Below are positions 35,773 through 48,965 of a stretch of 64,000 bases of DNA, in pieces. The first letter of the stretch is position 1. Every line of letters starts with the position of its first letter. Both the position numbers and the translations under genes were made by a program. The DNA is from Strigamia acuminata (taxonomy: Eukaryota; Arthropoda; Chilopoda; Geophilomorpha; Linotaeniidae), in contig OX442315.1 in assembly GCA_949358305.1 (NCBI GenBank), forward strand, positions 11,682,427-11,746,426. The letters run 5' to 3'. The notes below the pieces were generated by a model. The model ran no database searches. It was not told where the DNA came from and saw only the letters and a program-made list of their open reading frames with translations.

Positions 35773-38700
35773 ATGCCTGATATCATATTTGTAAGCTCAA
35801 ACTTTCCGTTTGTAATTTTTTAAATGAAAACATTGCGTTTCTTTAGAACGAGGAAGATCTTCCGTACGAAGAAGAAATTCTCCGTAACCCATATTCAATC
35901 AAACATTGGCTGCGTTATATTCTATACAAAAAAGAGGCAAGCAACGAAGTGGTCAATTTGATCTACGAAAGGGCACTGAGGGAATTGCCGGGCAGTTACA
36001 AACTGTGGTATAATTATCTTAAACTCAGGAGGAAACAGGTGTACGGTAAATGTATCACCGATCCAGCCTACGAGGATGTAAACAACGCTTTCGAACGATC
36101 GTTGGTGTTTATGCATAAAGTATATTAATTACTACAGTGTAATTATTTTTATATAAAATGATCAACTTTTTTGTTCGGCAGATGCCCAGAATCTGGTTGG
36201 ATTATTGTCAGTTCTTGGTGGACCAGAAGAAAATTACACGCACTCGTCACGCGTTCGATCAGGCTCTAAGAGCGCTTCCAGTTACTCAACATCGACGCAT
36301 TTGGCCGTCGTATTTACAGTTTATCAAGTCGTATCCCATCCCTGAGACGGCTATTCGAATTTACCGCCGGTATTTAAAGGTAGTTGAAAAAAATGTTTTT
36401 TTTTCATTTTTTGTTTTAAAAAAATAGATTTTTTCCCATTTTTTGTTGAAAAAATTGGATTTTTTTCCATTTTTTGTTGAAAAAATTGGATTTTTTTCCA
36501 TTTTTTGTTGAAAAAATGGGTTTTTCTCCATTTTCTGTTGAAAAAATGGGTTTTTCTCCATTTTTTCTCATTTTCTGTTGAATAAAATGAATTTTTTTTC
36601 CATTTTCTGTTGAAAAAATGGATTTTTTTTCCATTTTCTGTTGAAAAAATGGGTTTTTCTCCATTTTTTCTCATTTTCTGTTGAAAAAAATGGATTTTTT
36701 TTCCATTTTCTGTTGAAAAAATGGATTTTTTTTCCATTTTCTGTTGAAAAAATGGATTTTTCTCCATTTTTTCTCATTTTCTGTTGAAAAAAATGGATTT
36801 TTTTCCATTTTCTGTTGAAAAAATGGATTTTTCTCCATTTTTTCTCATTTTCTGTTGAAAAAAATGGATTTTCTCCATTTTTTCTCATTTTTGTCATTCA
36901 AATGTTGCAGTTGTGTCCAGAAAACGCGGAAGAATACATCGATTATTTAAAATCCATCGGGAGATTGGACGAAGCCGCTATCAGACTCGGCGCAATCGTT
37001 AATAAGGACGATTTCGTATCGAAGGAAGGCAAATCGAATCATCAAGTAAAAACTCATTGAATAGAAATCAATTTAATTGTTTAATGGTTTGTTATTTGAA
37101 GTTGTGGAACGAACTGTGCGATTTAACGTCGAAAAATCCCGACCACGTCAAATCGTTGAAAGTTGACGCGATCATCAGAGGTGGGCTCGAGAGATACACG
37201 GAACAACTCGGCCAATTATGGAATTCTCTCGCCGATTATTACATTCGAAGTGGCTTATTCGAAAGAGTAAACGAGTTTATTCTATTTCTTTTGTAATTTT
37301 AATTTCTTTGTTTGAATGCGTAGGCTCGTGACATATACGAAGAAGCGATTCAAACCGTCACGACCGTGCGAGATTTCAGCCAAGTGTTTGATGCGTACGC
37401 GCAATTTGAAGAAAGCATGATCAGTGCTAAAATGGAAGCGTCGACGGGCCAGGAGGAAGAGAATATCGACATCGATTTACGGCTCGCGCGCTTTGAAGCG
37501 TTAATGGATCGCCGGCCGTTGCTTTTAAACAGCGTTTTGTTGCGACAGAATCCCCATAACGTCCACGAATGGCATAAACGAGTTAAATTATTCGAAGGAA
37601 AACCGTGCGAAGTAAAAAAAAAAGTATTTTTTTAACAAATAAACTGTATTAAATTTTTTTGTATTTTATTTCAAAGATTATTAACACGTACACTGAAGCC
37701 GTTCAAACCGTAGAACCAAAATTAGCGACGGGAAAGCTGAACAGCTTGTGGATCTCATTCGCGAAGTTCTACGACGAGAATGGACAGATAGAGGACGTAA
37801 TGAAGTTGATTGTGCAATTTGTTTGTGTAATTTATTAATTTTTGTTGTTGTAAATTTCCTAGGCTCGAATTATATTCGAAAAAGCCGTTCAAGTGTCTTA
37901 TACGAAGGTGGACGATTTGGCCGCCGTTTGGTGCGATTGGGCGGAAACGGAATTAAAACACGAGTAAGAAAGAACCCTTTTTTAAATGCATCGCATGAAA
38001 TTTTATATTTTTTCGTTTTTATTTTAACAGAAACTACGATCAAGCGTTGAAATTGATGCAGCGAGCGACAACTCCGCCTTCTCGCAAGGTCGCTTATTAC
38101 GACGAGACCGAAACGGTGCAAATGAGATTGCACAAATCGTTGAAAGTGTGGTCGATGTACGCGGACTTGGAGGAGAGTTTCGGCACCTTTAAGTCGTGTA
38201 AAACTGTTTACGATCGGATCGTGGACCTCAGAATCGCCACGCCGCAAATCATCATCAACTTTGGGCTCTTTCTAGAGGAAGACAACTACTTCGAAGACGC
38301 TTTTAAAGTAAGTACCGACATTTTTAGCTCCGTTTAGTAAGTAATATCTCGTTTTTTAAAGGCGTACGAAAAGGGAATCGCATTGTTCAAATGGCCAAAC
38401 GTTTACAGCATATGGAATACTTATCTAACCAAGTTTTTGGACCGATACGGGGGTAAGAAATTGGAACGAGCGAGAGACCTTCTTGAGCAGTGTTTATCAG
38501 ATTGTCCGGCGAAATTTGCCAAAAGTAAAGTTTGATTTAAAATTTTGTTTGAATTGATTTAATTTTTTTATTTTACAATCGTTTCGAAATTTAGATTTTT
38601 ATCTTCTGTACGCGAAATTGGAGGAAGAACACGGTTTGACTCGACACGCAATGGCCGTTTACGACCGCGCCACGAAAGCCGTGCTGCCCGATGAGATGTT

Positions 38701-39572
38701 CGAGGTATTAATTCGCAAATTCCGGGATGAATTAAATTTAATTTAATTTAATTTCGTTGCAGATGTTTAACATTTATATCAAAAAGGCCGCCGAAATCTA
38801 CGGAATCGCCTACACGAGAGCAATTTACGAAAAAGCCATCGAAATGCTGCCGGACGAACACGCTCGAGCCATGTGTTTGAAGTTTGCGGATTTGGAGAGG
38901 AAATTGGGAGAAGTGGATCGTGCTCGGGCAATATACGCGCATTGTTCGCAAATATGTGATCCGAGGGTAACTTTTTATTCACTTTTGCGGCGTTTAATTG
39001 CAACTTTTAGCTGACTTTTGTGTTTTTCTATTTTTCAGACGACGAGCGAGTTTTGGCAGACGTGGAAAGAATTCGAAATTCGACACGGGAACGAAGACAC
39101 CATGAGAGAAATGCTGCGAATCAAACGCAGCGTCCAGGCCACCTACAACACGCAAGTGAACTTCATGAGCGCGCAAATGCTGGCCGCGTCCTCGCAAACC
39201 ACGGGAACCGTTTCGGACTTGGCGCCGGGTATGAAGGACGACATGAGGTTGTTGGAAGCTAAAGTTGCTCATCTGAGCAACGAAGCGAAGGGCGACGTCG
39301 CGAAAACGGCCAAAGAAGTGTCGTTCGTTCGTGGATCCACTCAACTCGAGGACGACAAGTTGGCCGAAATGAGTCGCGCCGCGAATCCGGACGAGATAGT
39401 CATCGAGGAAGACGGAGAGACGGACGAGGAGCAAACCGTAGAAGGTAAACGACTAAAAACCAAACATTCCCAAACGAATTTATCATCCATTTATTTAATC
39501 TTTGCAGAAGTAAACATCGAGCAGCAAGAAATTCCCAACGAAGTGTTCGGCGGATTGAAAAAAGACGATTAA
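35773..39572 (+). CDS. XAB2: Pre-mRNA-splicing factor SYF1 / XPA-binding protein 2
   Basis: Fourteen exons (35773-35790, 35847-36119, 36182-36379, 36911-37045, 37102-37266, 37324-37611, 37677-37796, 37863-37963, 38031-38307, 38362-38524, 38595-38704, 38763-38966, 39039-39444, 39508-39572) give 840 residues, close to human XAB2 (~855). The protein is almost entirely HAT (half-a-TPR) helical repeats, e.g. [45 protein letters not shown] and FWQTWKEFE. It ends in an acidic tail ([13 protein letters not shown]). SYF1/XAB2 is a scaffold of the NineTeen/Prp19-associated (XAB2) complex in the spliceosome. It also functions in transcription-coupled repair in the nucleus. Intron 3 (36380-36910) is expanded by a T-rich minisatellite. 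The gene ends 91 bp from the oppositely oriented SANT gene. Confidence 0.95.
36412..36897. repeat. T-rich ~30-bp minisatellite in XAB2 intron 3
   Basis: About 16 imperfect copies of TTTTTTCCATTTTCTGTTGA with AAAAAATGG fill the intron. The open frames on the minus strand (repeated FFQQKMEK-like peptides) are repeat artefacts. Confidence 0.9.
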
Positions 39573-39663
39573 ATGCCTCGTTTCGCTCGCTTAGTCACCT
39601 TTTATATGTTAATTGCAATACAAAAAGCCTGAGTATTAAATAAATAAGCGAAATTGCAAACAT

Positions 39664-41386
39664 TCAATTTGCTGGCGTCGTTTTTGTCGATCTGATTCGA
39701 TCGTTTCTTCTGGAAACTGGATAAACTTTCATTTTCGCTCCAGTCGGTCTTCCCCGCCCTTTTCTCTTCGTCGTGGCGACATTTTCCGCCGCGCTTTCTT
39801 CAACTTTAACCGTCTCGACCACACGTATTTCCTCAAGCGCCGTCGTCGCCGCTGTCTCCTCCGTCGCGCCATTTTCCGAAACATTTTCTCCAACCACAAC
39901 ATCCTTTTTCACGCGTGTAGAATTTGCACCGACCACCCACGGCTTCTTGGCCTTCCTCATGCGCAATTTTCTATACTTTTTTCTATAAAAGAAAATAAAA
40001 ATTAAATAAACATTTTTAAAAAAAAAAAACCAAAAAATAATCCACTACTTTATAGGTATTAACGGCACTTCCTTTTCCTTTTTTATCTCGATCATCGGCA
40101 CCTTGGTCATCAAAGCCGGCATGAAAAATAAAGTTACGAATCGCCTGGCCAGCAGCCGCCATTTTTCCGCTTGATTATCATCCACGGAAGTGATCGGCTC
40201 GAGCGGACGATCGACATTGTTCGAAATTTCGCTCAAACGTTTGCGCACGAGCGAATAAAACCTCATTGCACGAAAAGTGGACGCACAAGGCGCCAGCAGC
40301 GTCAACCGTTCGATCGCAAATTCGTTTTTCACCGGCGAACTGACTTGTTTCGCCGTCCTTTTGTCGCTCAACGACTCTATAATGCGGCATCTTTCGGCGG
40401 TGGACTCGGATTCGGAAACTTCAAACTCTTCTAAAAGAAAATCAAATCAAAGAAATAATTAAAAAATTAAAAATTAAAAATTAATTTTTCGTTTCGTCAC
40501 TTTTTATAAACGGTCTTCCGTATTTTACGTGATGAGTTGTCAGCATAAAATACTCGATAAACGCTCTATCTTCGCAGCCAAACGTTTCTTCCATTCTTAT
40601 CGGCATTGGTCGTTTTTTCTGAGATCGTTTTTTCCCCAACTCGTGTTCCAACTTCTTGAGAAATTTATCCAAGATGGGATTGTTGTCGTTCGTCGGGCTC
40701 TACATTTCATTTCAAATCAATTTTTCAACCAAAATAAATTAAAAAACAAACAAACAAACAAACTCGAGCTTACTTTCTCCAAACTTTCCACGACTTTCGC
40801 GTAGATCATGTCCCGATATTTGTTCGTCTGTCGGAAGAGCGTTTTGGGTCGTTCAATTTCACAAAACGACTCGTTATCGCACTTCTTTCTGAAGTCCATC
40901 AGAATTCCGTATCGTCTCGCCACCATTTGCGCAGTTCTCCCAGGAAAATGCGTCACAACTTCGCACCACCTAGCTACGGAATAAAAACAAATCAAAAATC
41001 AACAAAATCAGAAAAATCCCAAAATCAAAAAAACCCAAAATCAAAAAATCCCAAAATCAAAAAATCCCAAAATCAAAAAATCCCAAAATCAAAAAATCCC
41101 AAAATCAAAAAATCCCAAAATCAAAAAATCCCAAAATCAAAAAATCCCAAAATCAAAAAATTAAAAAATCCCAAAATCAAAAAATCAAAATAAATCAGAA
41201 AAACAAAAAAAAATAGAAATAAAAATCAGAAAAATCAAAAAACTCAGAAAAAAAAATCAGAAAAATCCAGAAATTCCAAAAATCCAAACTTTTTACTAAT
41301 AAAAACTTACGTTCGATGGAGTCGGACATTATTTTAATCAAACGATTATCCTCCGCTGCACTCCACGCCGAATTCGAAATCGTCAT
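39664..41386 (-). CDS. Myb/SANT-domain nuclear protein with AT-hook-like tail
   Basis: Five exons (41386-41311, 40973-40774, 40699-40501, 40430-40049, 39982-39664) join in frame to 391 residues. Residues ~5-50 form a single Myb/SANT repeat (AWSAAEDNRLIKIM ... RWCEVVTHFPGRTAQMVARR) with the expected spaced Trp residues and the FPGRT...RY helix-3 signature. The middle is basic and helical without a recognised domain. Near the C-terminus, KRKGRGRPTGAK resembles an AT-hook (GRP core), suggesting DNA binding in the nucleus. I do not recognise an orthologue. The last exon could be taken for a separate gene, but the preceding exon runs into a GTAGTG donor and the frame continues exactly across 40,049/39,982. 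Intron 1 (40,974-41,310) holds a 16-bp minisatellite. Divergent from NAA10, with 592 bp between starts. Confidence 0.75.
41020..41190. repeat. 16-bp minisatellite in SANT-gene intron 1
   Basis: About ten copies of AAAATCAAAAAATCCC. A-rich on the plus strand, so U-rich in the transcript. Confidence 0.92.
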
Positions 41387-41465
41387 TTGAGGCTAGTGGG
41401 CCCACCACGGGCCACCGGGAAATTCCCGGTAACCCGCCGGGCCAGTCCAGCTCTGATTCCACCTC

Positions 41466-41640
41466 TGGCATATTTGCAGTTGATTTATACGATTTTCAGT
41501 TGATTTATATGATTTTCAGTTGATTTATATAATTTTCAGTTGATTTATATAATTTTCAGTTGATTTATATAATTTTCAGTTGATTTATACGATTTTTCAG
41601 TTGATTTATATGATTTTTCAGTTGATTTGCATGATTTGCG
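41466..41640. repeat. 20-bp repeat between SANT gene and NAA10
   Basis: Eight to nine copies of AGTTGATTTATATGATTTTC lie in the divergent promoter interval of the SANT-domain gene and NAA10. Confidence 0.9.
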
Positions 41641-41978
41641 GTTGATGATTTTGCAGCTGATTTGCTAGATTTACAATTGATTTGTAAATCACTAAAGCCG
41701 CCCTCTAGCGATGAGTTTCCCAAACTCACTATAAGCTTTTATAAAACCATACTGCTAAAATAAATTATCCAACTTGTAATTCCCTCAATAATTTCATCAC
41801 AAATTCGACAAAAATCTAACATTCTAAAACTCTTCTAGACTTCCACACAACACAAACCACCTCGTTTGAGGCTATCTGCGCGTAGATTGATCGATCCCGC
41901 CCGGTTCGCGCACGCCATCCGACATTAGATATTCCCAGTCTTGTAGTCACGCATGCTTCCATCCTAAAACGAGCCAAA

Positions 41979-43616
<1,638 letters not shown>

Positions 43617-43789
43617 TTTGGTTTTAAATAAATTGTGTATATATAGATATTGGAAGTCACATTTTGTATTTGGTGCAGAACTGAGTGGAATAAATTGAAG
43701 TGTGAAAACTATTTAAGGGAATTGTTTGAGGCTGGAATTGGAAATTCGACGGTTTCGAAGTGAGTTGTGGCGGTATTTATGGAAATTTG

Positions 43790-44115
43790 TCGAAATTTGT
43801 CCAAAATTGGTCGAATAATTGCGAAATATTGTCAAATTTATCGAAAAATTGTCAAATTTGTGGAAAAATTGTCAAATTTATCGAAAAATTGTCAAATTTG
43901 TGGAAAAATTGTCAAATTTGTGGAAAAATTGTCAAATTTGTGGAAAAATTGTCAAATTTATCGAAATATTGTCAAATTTATCGAAATATTGTCAAATTTA
44001 TCGAAAAAATTGTCAAATTTGTTGAAAAAATTGTCAAATTTGTTGAAAAAATTCTCAAATTTGTGTAAAAATTCCCAAATTTGTGTAAAAATTCCCAAAT
44101 TTGTGGAAAAATTCT
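43790..44115. repeat. 20-bp minisatellite downstream of NAA10
   Basis: About 15 copies of AAAAATTGTCAAATTTGTGG. The spacer 43,617-44,273 holds nothing else I can recognise. Confidence 0.9.
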
Positions 44116-44273
44116 TAAATTTATTGAAAAAGTGTATCAAATTCGTTAAATCTTCAAATCTTGTAAGTTTGCACCATATTTCTAACCGATCCGTTACCTT
44201 GGTGACGATATTAAAGTTAAACAAATGGCGCCCTAACTCACTCAGGTTAATTTCGAACTAAGCAAAAGAGCTG

Positions 44274-44735
44274 ATGAAACCGAAGCAAATCATTTCAATT
44301 TTTATATTTTTATTACTCTCAATTGCGATTGAAATTTCCCAAAGTAAAACAATCTATTTTAACTCATAATAAACGATGTAATTCAAATTAAATTTCAAGA
44401 TATCAAGTGTGTACAATGCAATAACTGCGCAGTCGGTCTCCCAAATGCATCAGACTGCGACGCTAACGAAACGGGCTGTGTTACGGCCGTCATTGAAATA
44501 CCACAAGGTAACCAACTTTTACAGTTATCGTCTGTTAAATTAGCCGCATTAACAATATTTTATTACAGGTAAACAGATCGTAAACAGGGGATGTTCGTCT
44601 TCATACTCTGGCCAATCAGGATGCAGATTTTTCTGCGCACAAGATGGATGCAATGTTGCAATTCAATTGAGACCACAGTATCAGTTTATATTTATGGTGA
44701 TATTTACTGCACTGGTTTGTAATACACTTTTGTAA
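44274..44735 (+). CDS. Ly6/uPAR-like small GPI-type surface or secreted protein
   Basis: Exons 44274-44343, 44400-44507 and 44569-44735 give 114 residues. Residues 1-22 form a signal peptide (MKPKQIISIFIFLLLSIAIE). The mature part starts KCVQCNNC and ends with the Ly6-type signature C...CAQDGCN (Cys87-Asn88). Its nine ectodomain Cys (27, 30, 33, 43, 50, 68, 78, 82, 87) are one fewer than the usual ten of a three-finger fold. The C-terminal hydrophobic stretch (FIFMVIFTALVC) looks like a GPI-anchor signal. The intron layout (signal peptide exon, then the domain split in two, both introns phase 1) is typical of Ly6 genes. Arthropod Ly6 proteins act in septate junctions, channel regulation or sleep. 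The function here is unknown. Confidence 0.75.
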
Positions 44736-45185
44736 AAGTTTTTTTTAATACATTGTGACTAATAATAAATTATTTTATTTGAATATTAAAAGTGTTTATC
44801 TGCACATTCACCATTCAGGCAGACCTGAAAGAAAAGAAAAGAAAATAGAATTAAATAAGGACGGGTGAATTCATTTGAAGGTACCGGTATTTACGAATTT
44901 GAATATTATTTTACTCCTGATTTTATCCCTGATTGTATTCCTGATTTTATCCCTGATTATATTTCTGATTTTATCCCTGATTATATTTCTGATTTTATCC
45001 CTGATTATATTTTTGATTTTATCCCTGATTATATTTCTGATTTTATCCCTGATTATATTTCTTCTATTATATTTTCTCAGCAAACAGATAATTGATTACA
45101 ATGTCCGTAGATGGGTTTTAATTCTGGCGTTGTCGCCTACTTTTATGTCACTACACACGTGAAATGGCTCGACCAATGGGACTTA
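44736..45185. repeat. 24-bp repeat array between Ly6-like gene and metalloprotease A
   Basis: From about 44,917 to 45,064 there are six copies of a 24-bp unit TGATTTTATCCCTGATTATA plus TTTC. The rest of the spacer is AT-rich 3' flanking sequence with AATAAA-type signals for both convergent genes. Confidence 0.85.
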
Positions 45186-48069
45186 TTAAAACCTTGCGTT
45201 AACCTTATTTCCTCCACACGCAGTTCCTTCAGGAGCTCCTCCGAAGGTGGCGATTTCGCTAGTTCCAGGCACATGACACCAAACTTTGCGACAATCTGAT
45301 TTCTAAATGAAAATTTACTGCTTACAACTTACAACACAACTTTGTTACATCTCCCAAAACTTAATTAACTACCTTTTCATCCATTTTGTAATCTGCGCCA
45401 TACCACCCTTGACAAATGGCATCAAGTGATATAACCTCACCTGGCAAGTTGGGCCCAATTGGTATGACATATTTTGGAACATCATTAAGACAATCAGCTC
45501 CATTTAATTTGTTTCTCAGGATTTTCTTGGAACATTCCGAAAAATGCCAGCCTTTGCTCATTCCCTGACCCATAAGGTATCCTGCATCTGCAGGACAATT
45601 GTAGGCTCCACTAGTACCGTCGTGAGGAGCACCTAATCTGTTCACAGAGATAACAATCTTTTGATTAATTACATCTTATTTCAAGATTTGCTGGGAATTC
45701 AGCGAGACAAGATGTGGTGCCGGATTAAGAGAAATTGTTATGAGATTGCGCCAGGGGCGGATCTAGCATAGGGCTAATGGGGCTTGAGCCCCGGGCTCCC
45801 AAATTCTAGGGGGCCCCCGAGACGCAAGGCAATGTACTAAAAAAAAAAAAGGTCGCTAAAAAAAAAATAATAAGAAAGGTTGCTATTAAAAATTTCGATA
45901 AAGGAGCCCCGAAAGAACCTCGAGCCCCGGGCCCCCGAAAAGTTAGATCCGCCCCTGGATTGCGTTTCCTTACATGTGAGCAACTTCATGTGCAGTAGTG
46001 AGTATTCCCGAATAAATGGGTGCAATATCTTCGCCAATACCACAATTATAAAGGCGTTTTTTTAAAGTACTATAACAAACTGTACCTACATATGCACGTC
46101 CTATAAAACAGAATTTTTTAAAATGAAAACACTAACGAACATAATGTAAAATAAAACAATAACAACTTAAAGCTAGGTTCACACTTGTGTTCACACTTGT
46201 GTTCACACTAGACGCAATGCAATGCAAGGAAATATTAATCAAACGCAACGCAGAGTCTGTGCACACTGTAGCCGTGTGAACGGAGCTGAAACAATTGATG
46301 TTGCGTCTGGCTAATCAGAGGGTTTCAATGAAACCTGGAATTGGATCTCGTTCTAGAACTAGTTGCAGAATCTGAAAATGGCGGCCTGTTTGCATGTGGC
46401 AAAGTCTCGCCAACCAGACGTGAATCGAGGAGAGTTGGAGTCGATTGTGATTGGTTGGCCGCATAGACCTTTCCTTGCGTTGCGTCGCTTACTTCAACTT
46501 TTGAGAATTGCTTGAAATTACTGTTATTTCTTACTTACTGTGTTTATTATCCTCTTTTATTGTAATTTATTGCTTTGTTGTTGTTTAATTCTCAATTTCC
46601 TTGTTATATTTCCTATGTTCTACTATTCTCCTGTTAAACCTAGTTTAAGCCTTTTCCTTCATGCTGGAGTTGAAGCAGGAATTGGCGTCAATGTCAAGAA
46701 TTTTTGGACGCTAGCAGCTTGCGTTGCGTCTAGTGTGAACACACGTGTGAACACACGTGTGAACCTATCTTTAAACATCTTTACCTAACAAGCCGCTGCT
46801 AGATTTTCCATGGGTATAAGATGCTAAATCTAATGAAGTTTGTAACATCACAACATCAAATCGAGGTAATCTCTTTTTATGGCTGTACAGCCAATAGCTC
46901 AAATCATCCAATAGTTTCGTCCCATTCAGATGTAGATGTTTAAATGTTGATCCAAATATTAAGCGAGACTGTGAAAAGATAAAATTTTCAAAATTTCTAA
47001 AAAAAAATTTTTTTTTTAAATTTTAGTAATCTAATATTGTTACATCAGCTCTGATGGCTCCGACAAGGACAAAATCAATTTTTGGGTCATCGATATCGGC
47101 AAACCGTCTTCTCACCTGTAATTTCAGAAATCCCAATTTCATAATTTCTTAAGGAATTCTTTTCAGCACTTACTGAATTCCAATAAATCCCCAAATACTT
47201 TTTGATTCCAACTTTGGATTGTTCCAACCTCTTCACATGCCAGTAGTCAAGGATTACCAGTGTTTCAATTGTCACTTTCTTTTTTTTCAAGCTCTTAATG
47301 TCTAATTTCCTCTTCCATATTTGATGGTCAGGAGAAGATGCCACATCTTAATTACATAATAAAATTAAAAAATATATAAACTATTAACTCCACATATTTT
47401 CATTACTATTATCTCCCTCAAAGGGACTTTTTGTTGCATTTTCCCAACCTAGTTTGATTAATTTATAAGAATTAGGCTTGTCATTTACCAGTCTCTTGTC
47501 ATCATCTATTATCCCCTCCTGTAAATGTTTACATGATCAATTGATACTGTTATGAGTAAATTCATTTTAGGCTTACCAATTGATATGAATCTCCAGTTTG
47601 ATCAAGATAAACAGCTCCTCCAGTGGGTGCAATTTGAAAGAAAGAACCTTTCAATGGTGTTGAAGTGTCCTTTAGTTGTTCAAACTTGATTTGACCATTT
47701 GGCAATGATTTAGCAGATAAAACTTGAAATTGGGGTCCAAATATGTTGTTTAGAGGAGCTAAAGTCAGGTCAAATTTATTTCCAAAAGCAGTAAATTTTA
47801 AAACATTTCCATTTCCTGTGTTGAGTTTGACCGTCAAATCACTTATTTCATCTAAAAGAAACAAAATAATTAATTTAGGCTTCCATTTCCATTAGAAATG
47901 ATCATACTTTCTTTTTCTATAGTACTTGACACCTGAAAATATAGTTAAGAATTAATTAAAATGATGTTGTGTTTGGTAAAAAAAATACTGAACTAACATG
48001 CCAATAAGCTTTGGTACAATGTATAGAGAAACAGATTAAAAGAATTATGTTTGATGTCCTAATCATCAT
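45186..48069 (-). CDS. Secreted reprolysin-type (M12B) zinc metalloprotease A
   Basis: Ten exons (48069-47998, 47932-47908, 47851-47577, 47518-47407, 47346-47174, 47115-47044, 46968-46785, 46100-45974, 45637-45373, 45302-45186) give 473 residues. A signal peptide (residues 1-~20) is followed by a ~150-residue pro-region without a recognised motif. The catalytic region carries the zinc site HEVAHILGAPHD (His342, Glu343, His346, His352), the full HExxHxxGxxHD of M12B/metzincins, and an AGYLMG segment at the Met-turn. The last ~100 residues hold a short Cys-rich region ending DCRKVWCHVPG ... PEGTACG, like the region after the catalytic domain in ADAM-type proteins. There is no transmembrane segment, so it should be a secreted protease. 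It is paralogous to gene B at 51,195-54,302, exon for exon. Introns hold a hAT-like MITE (intron 9) and a TTAA element (intron 7). Confidence 0.88.
45744..45965. mobile_element. hAT-like fold-back MITE in metalloprotease A intron
   Basis: The element 45752-45957 starts CAGGGGCGGATCTAGC and ends TTAGATCCGCCCCTG. The flanking 8-bp repeats GATTGCGC / GATTGCGT match at 7 of 8 positions. The subterminal GAGCCCCGGGC is also inverted. It lies within the penultimate intron, antisense to no exon. Confidence 0.87.
46167..46774. mobile_element. piggyBac-like non-autonomous element with TTAA target duplication
   Basis: TTAA at 46167-46170 and 46771-46774 brackets inverted repeats of about 50 bp. The outer ends are AGCTAGGTTCACAC and GTGTGAACCTATCT, with repeated TGTTCACAC units and inner CTAGACGCAA/TTGCGTCTAG. 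TTAA target duplication is the hallmark of piggyBac. The 600-bp interior has no transposase. It sits in intron 7 of metalloprotease A. Confidence 0.85.
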
Positions 48070-48147
48070 GACAAAAATACTGTTTGTGAGTTGCTATAAC
48101 TTAGACTGATATAAGATTTGTTTGTGTCAAGTTGTGGAGAATTCTCT

Positions 48148-48240
48148 GAATAAAGGAAAAGGATGCTACTGTACTGTCCTCCTTGGTTTTTTCTCTGTTC
48201 TTCCTGTTTGTTTATTAGTTGCTCAGAATTTAAATCCAAC
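48148..48240 (-). promoter_or_regulatory. Conserved upstream block of metalloprotease A
   Basis: AATAAAGGAAAAGGATG plus TTCTTCCTGTTT and AGTTGCTCA (plus-strand reading) recur in the same order and similar spacing upstream of metalloprotease B (54,353-54,430). Conservation between otherwise diverged flanks suggests a shared promoter or enhancer. No known factor site is claimed. Confidence 0.55.
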
Positions 48241-48682
48241 AAAAATATTTTCCAAAAGTCAACCCTGGGATCTGAAGTTTGTTATTAGAATTTAGAACAT
48301 CCGTGTTCCCATAGAGGATTTATGTTAAGTCAGATTAGGTCAAGTTAAAGTCGCTTCACTGTCACTAAAAAGACATCGCTAAACTGAACCTAATACTTTG
48401 TTCGCACCAGAAAGTTTGGGGCTAGCACAAAGTTTAAATCTAGTTCTGGTTCTTGGCGCGAACGCATCTAGCGCAAAATTATCTAGTTTAAAAAATTTTG
48501 AACTAGATAATTCTAATCCAGTAGTGTGAACTAGATAATTGCCAAGGTCACTTCCCTTAATTCTGTGCGTAACATGAGGTGCGTTCAATCTGGGTTAGAA
48601 AAAGTGACTTTCACTTTCCTTCCTTTCCTCAAAGTCACTTTTCATTGAATGCACTTACTTACCACCAGACTTCCATTTCCAT
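48241..48682. other. Spacer with small fold-back segments
   Basis: Contains TCTAGTTCTGGTTC/AACTAGATAATTC-type inverted pieces at 48,400-48,560. A short hairpin lies at 48,580-48,658 (GTGCGTTCAAT / ATTGAATGCAC). These are probably small MITE remnants; no gene is present. Confidence 0.5.
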
Positions 48683-48965
48683 TTACCATGTGCCACAAGT
48701 GTGAATTTACCGTGTGCCACACGTAAATTTACCATGTGCCACGTGTGAATTTACCGTGTGCCACACGTGAATTTACCGTGTGCCACACGTGTGAATTTAC
48801 CGTGTGCCACACGTAAATTTACCGTGTGCCACACGTGTGAATTTACCGTGTGCCACACGTAAATTTACCATGTGCCACGTGTGAATTTACCGTGTGCCAC
48901 ACGTGAATTTACCATGTGCCACGTGTGAATTTACCGTATGCCACACGTGTGAATTTACCGTGTTC
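48683..48965. repeat. 24-bp repeat GTGTGCCACACGTGTGAATT
   Basis: About 12 copies, some shortened to 19-20 bp (GTGCCACACGTAAATTTACC). Each contains the palindromic E-box CACGTG or ACACGTGT. Confidence 0.9.

Noticed and set aside
36351-36897. Minus-strand frames rich in Phe, Gln and Lys inside XAB2
   Set aside because: They are the T-rich intronic minisatellite read backwards.
39664-39966. A separate small gene at the 3' end of the SANT gene
   Set aside because: The upstream exon has a donor at 40,048 and the acceptor at 39,983 restores the same frame, so it is the last exon of the SANT-domain gene.
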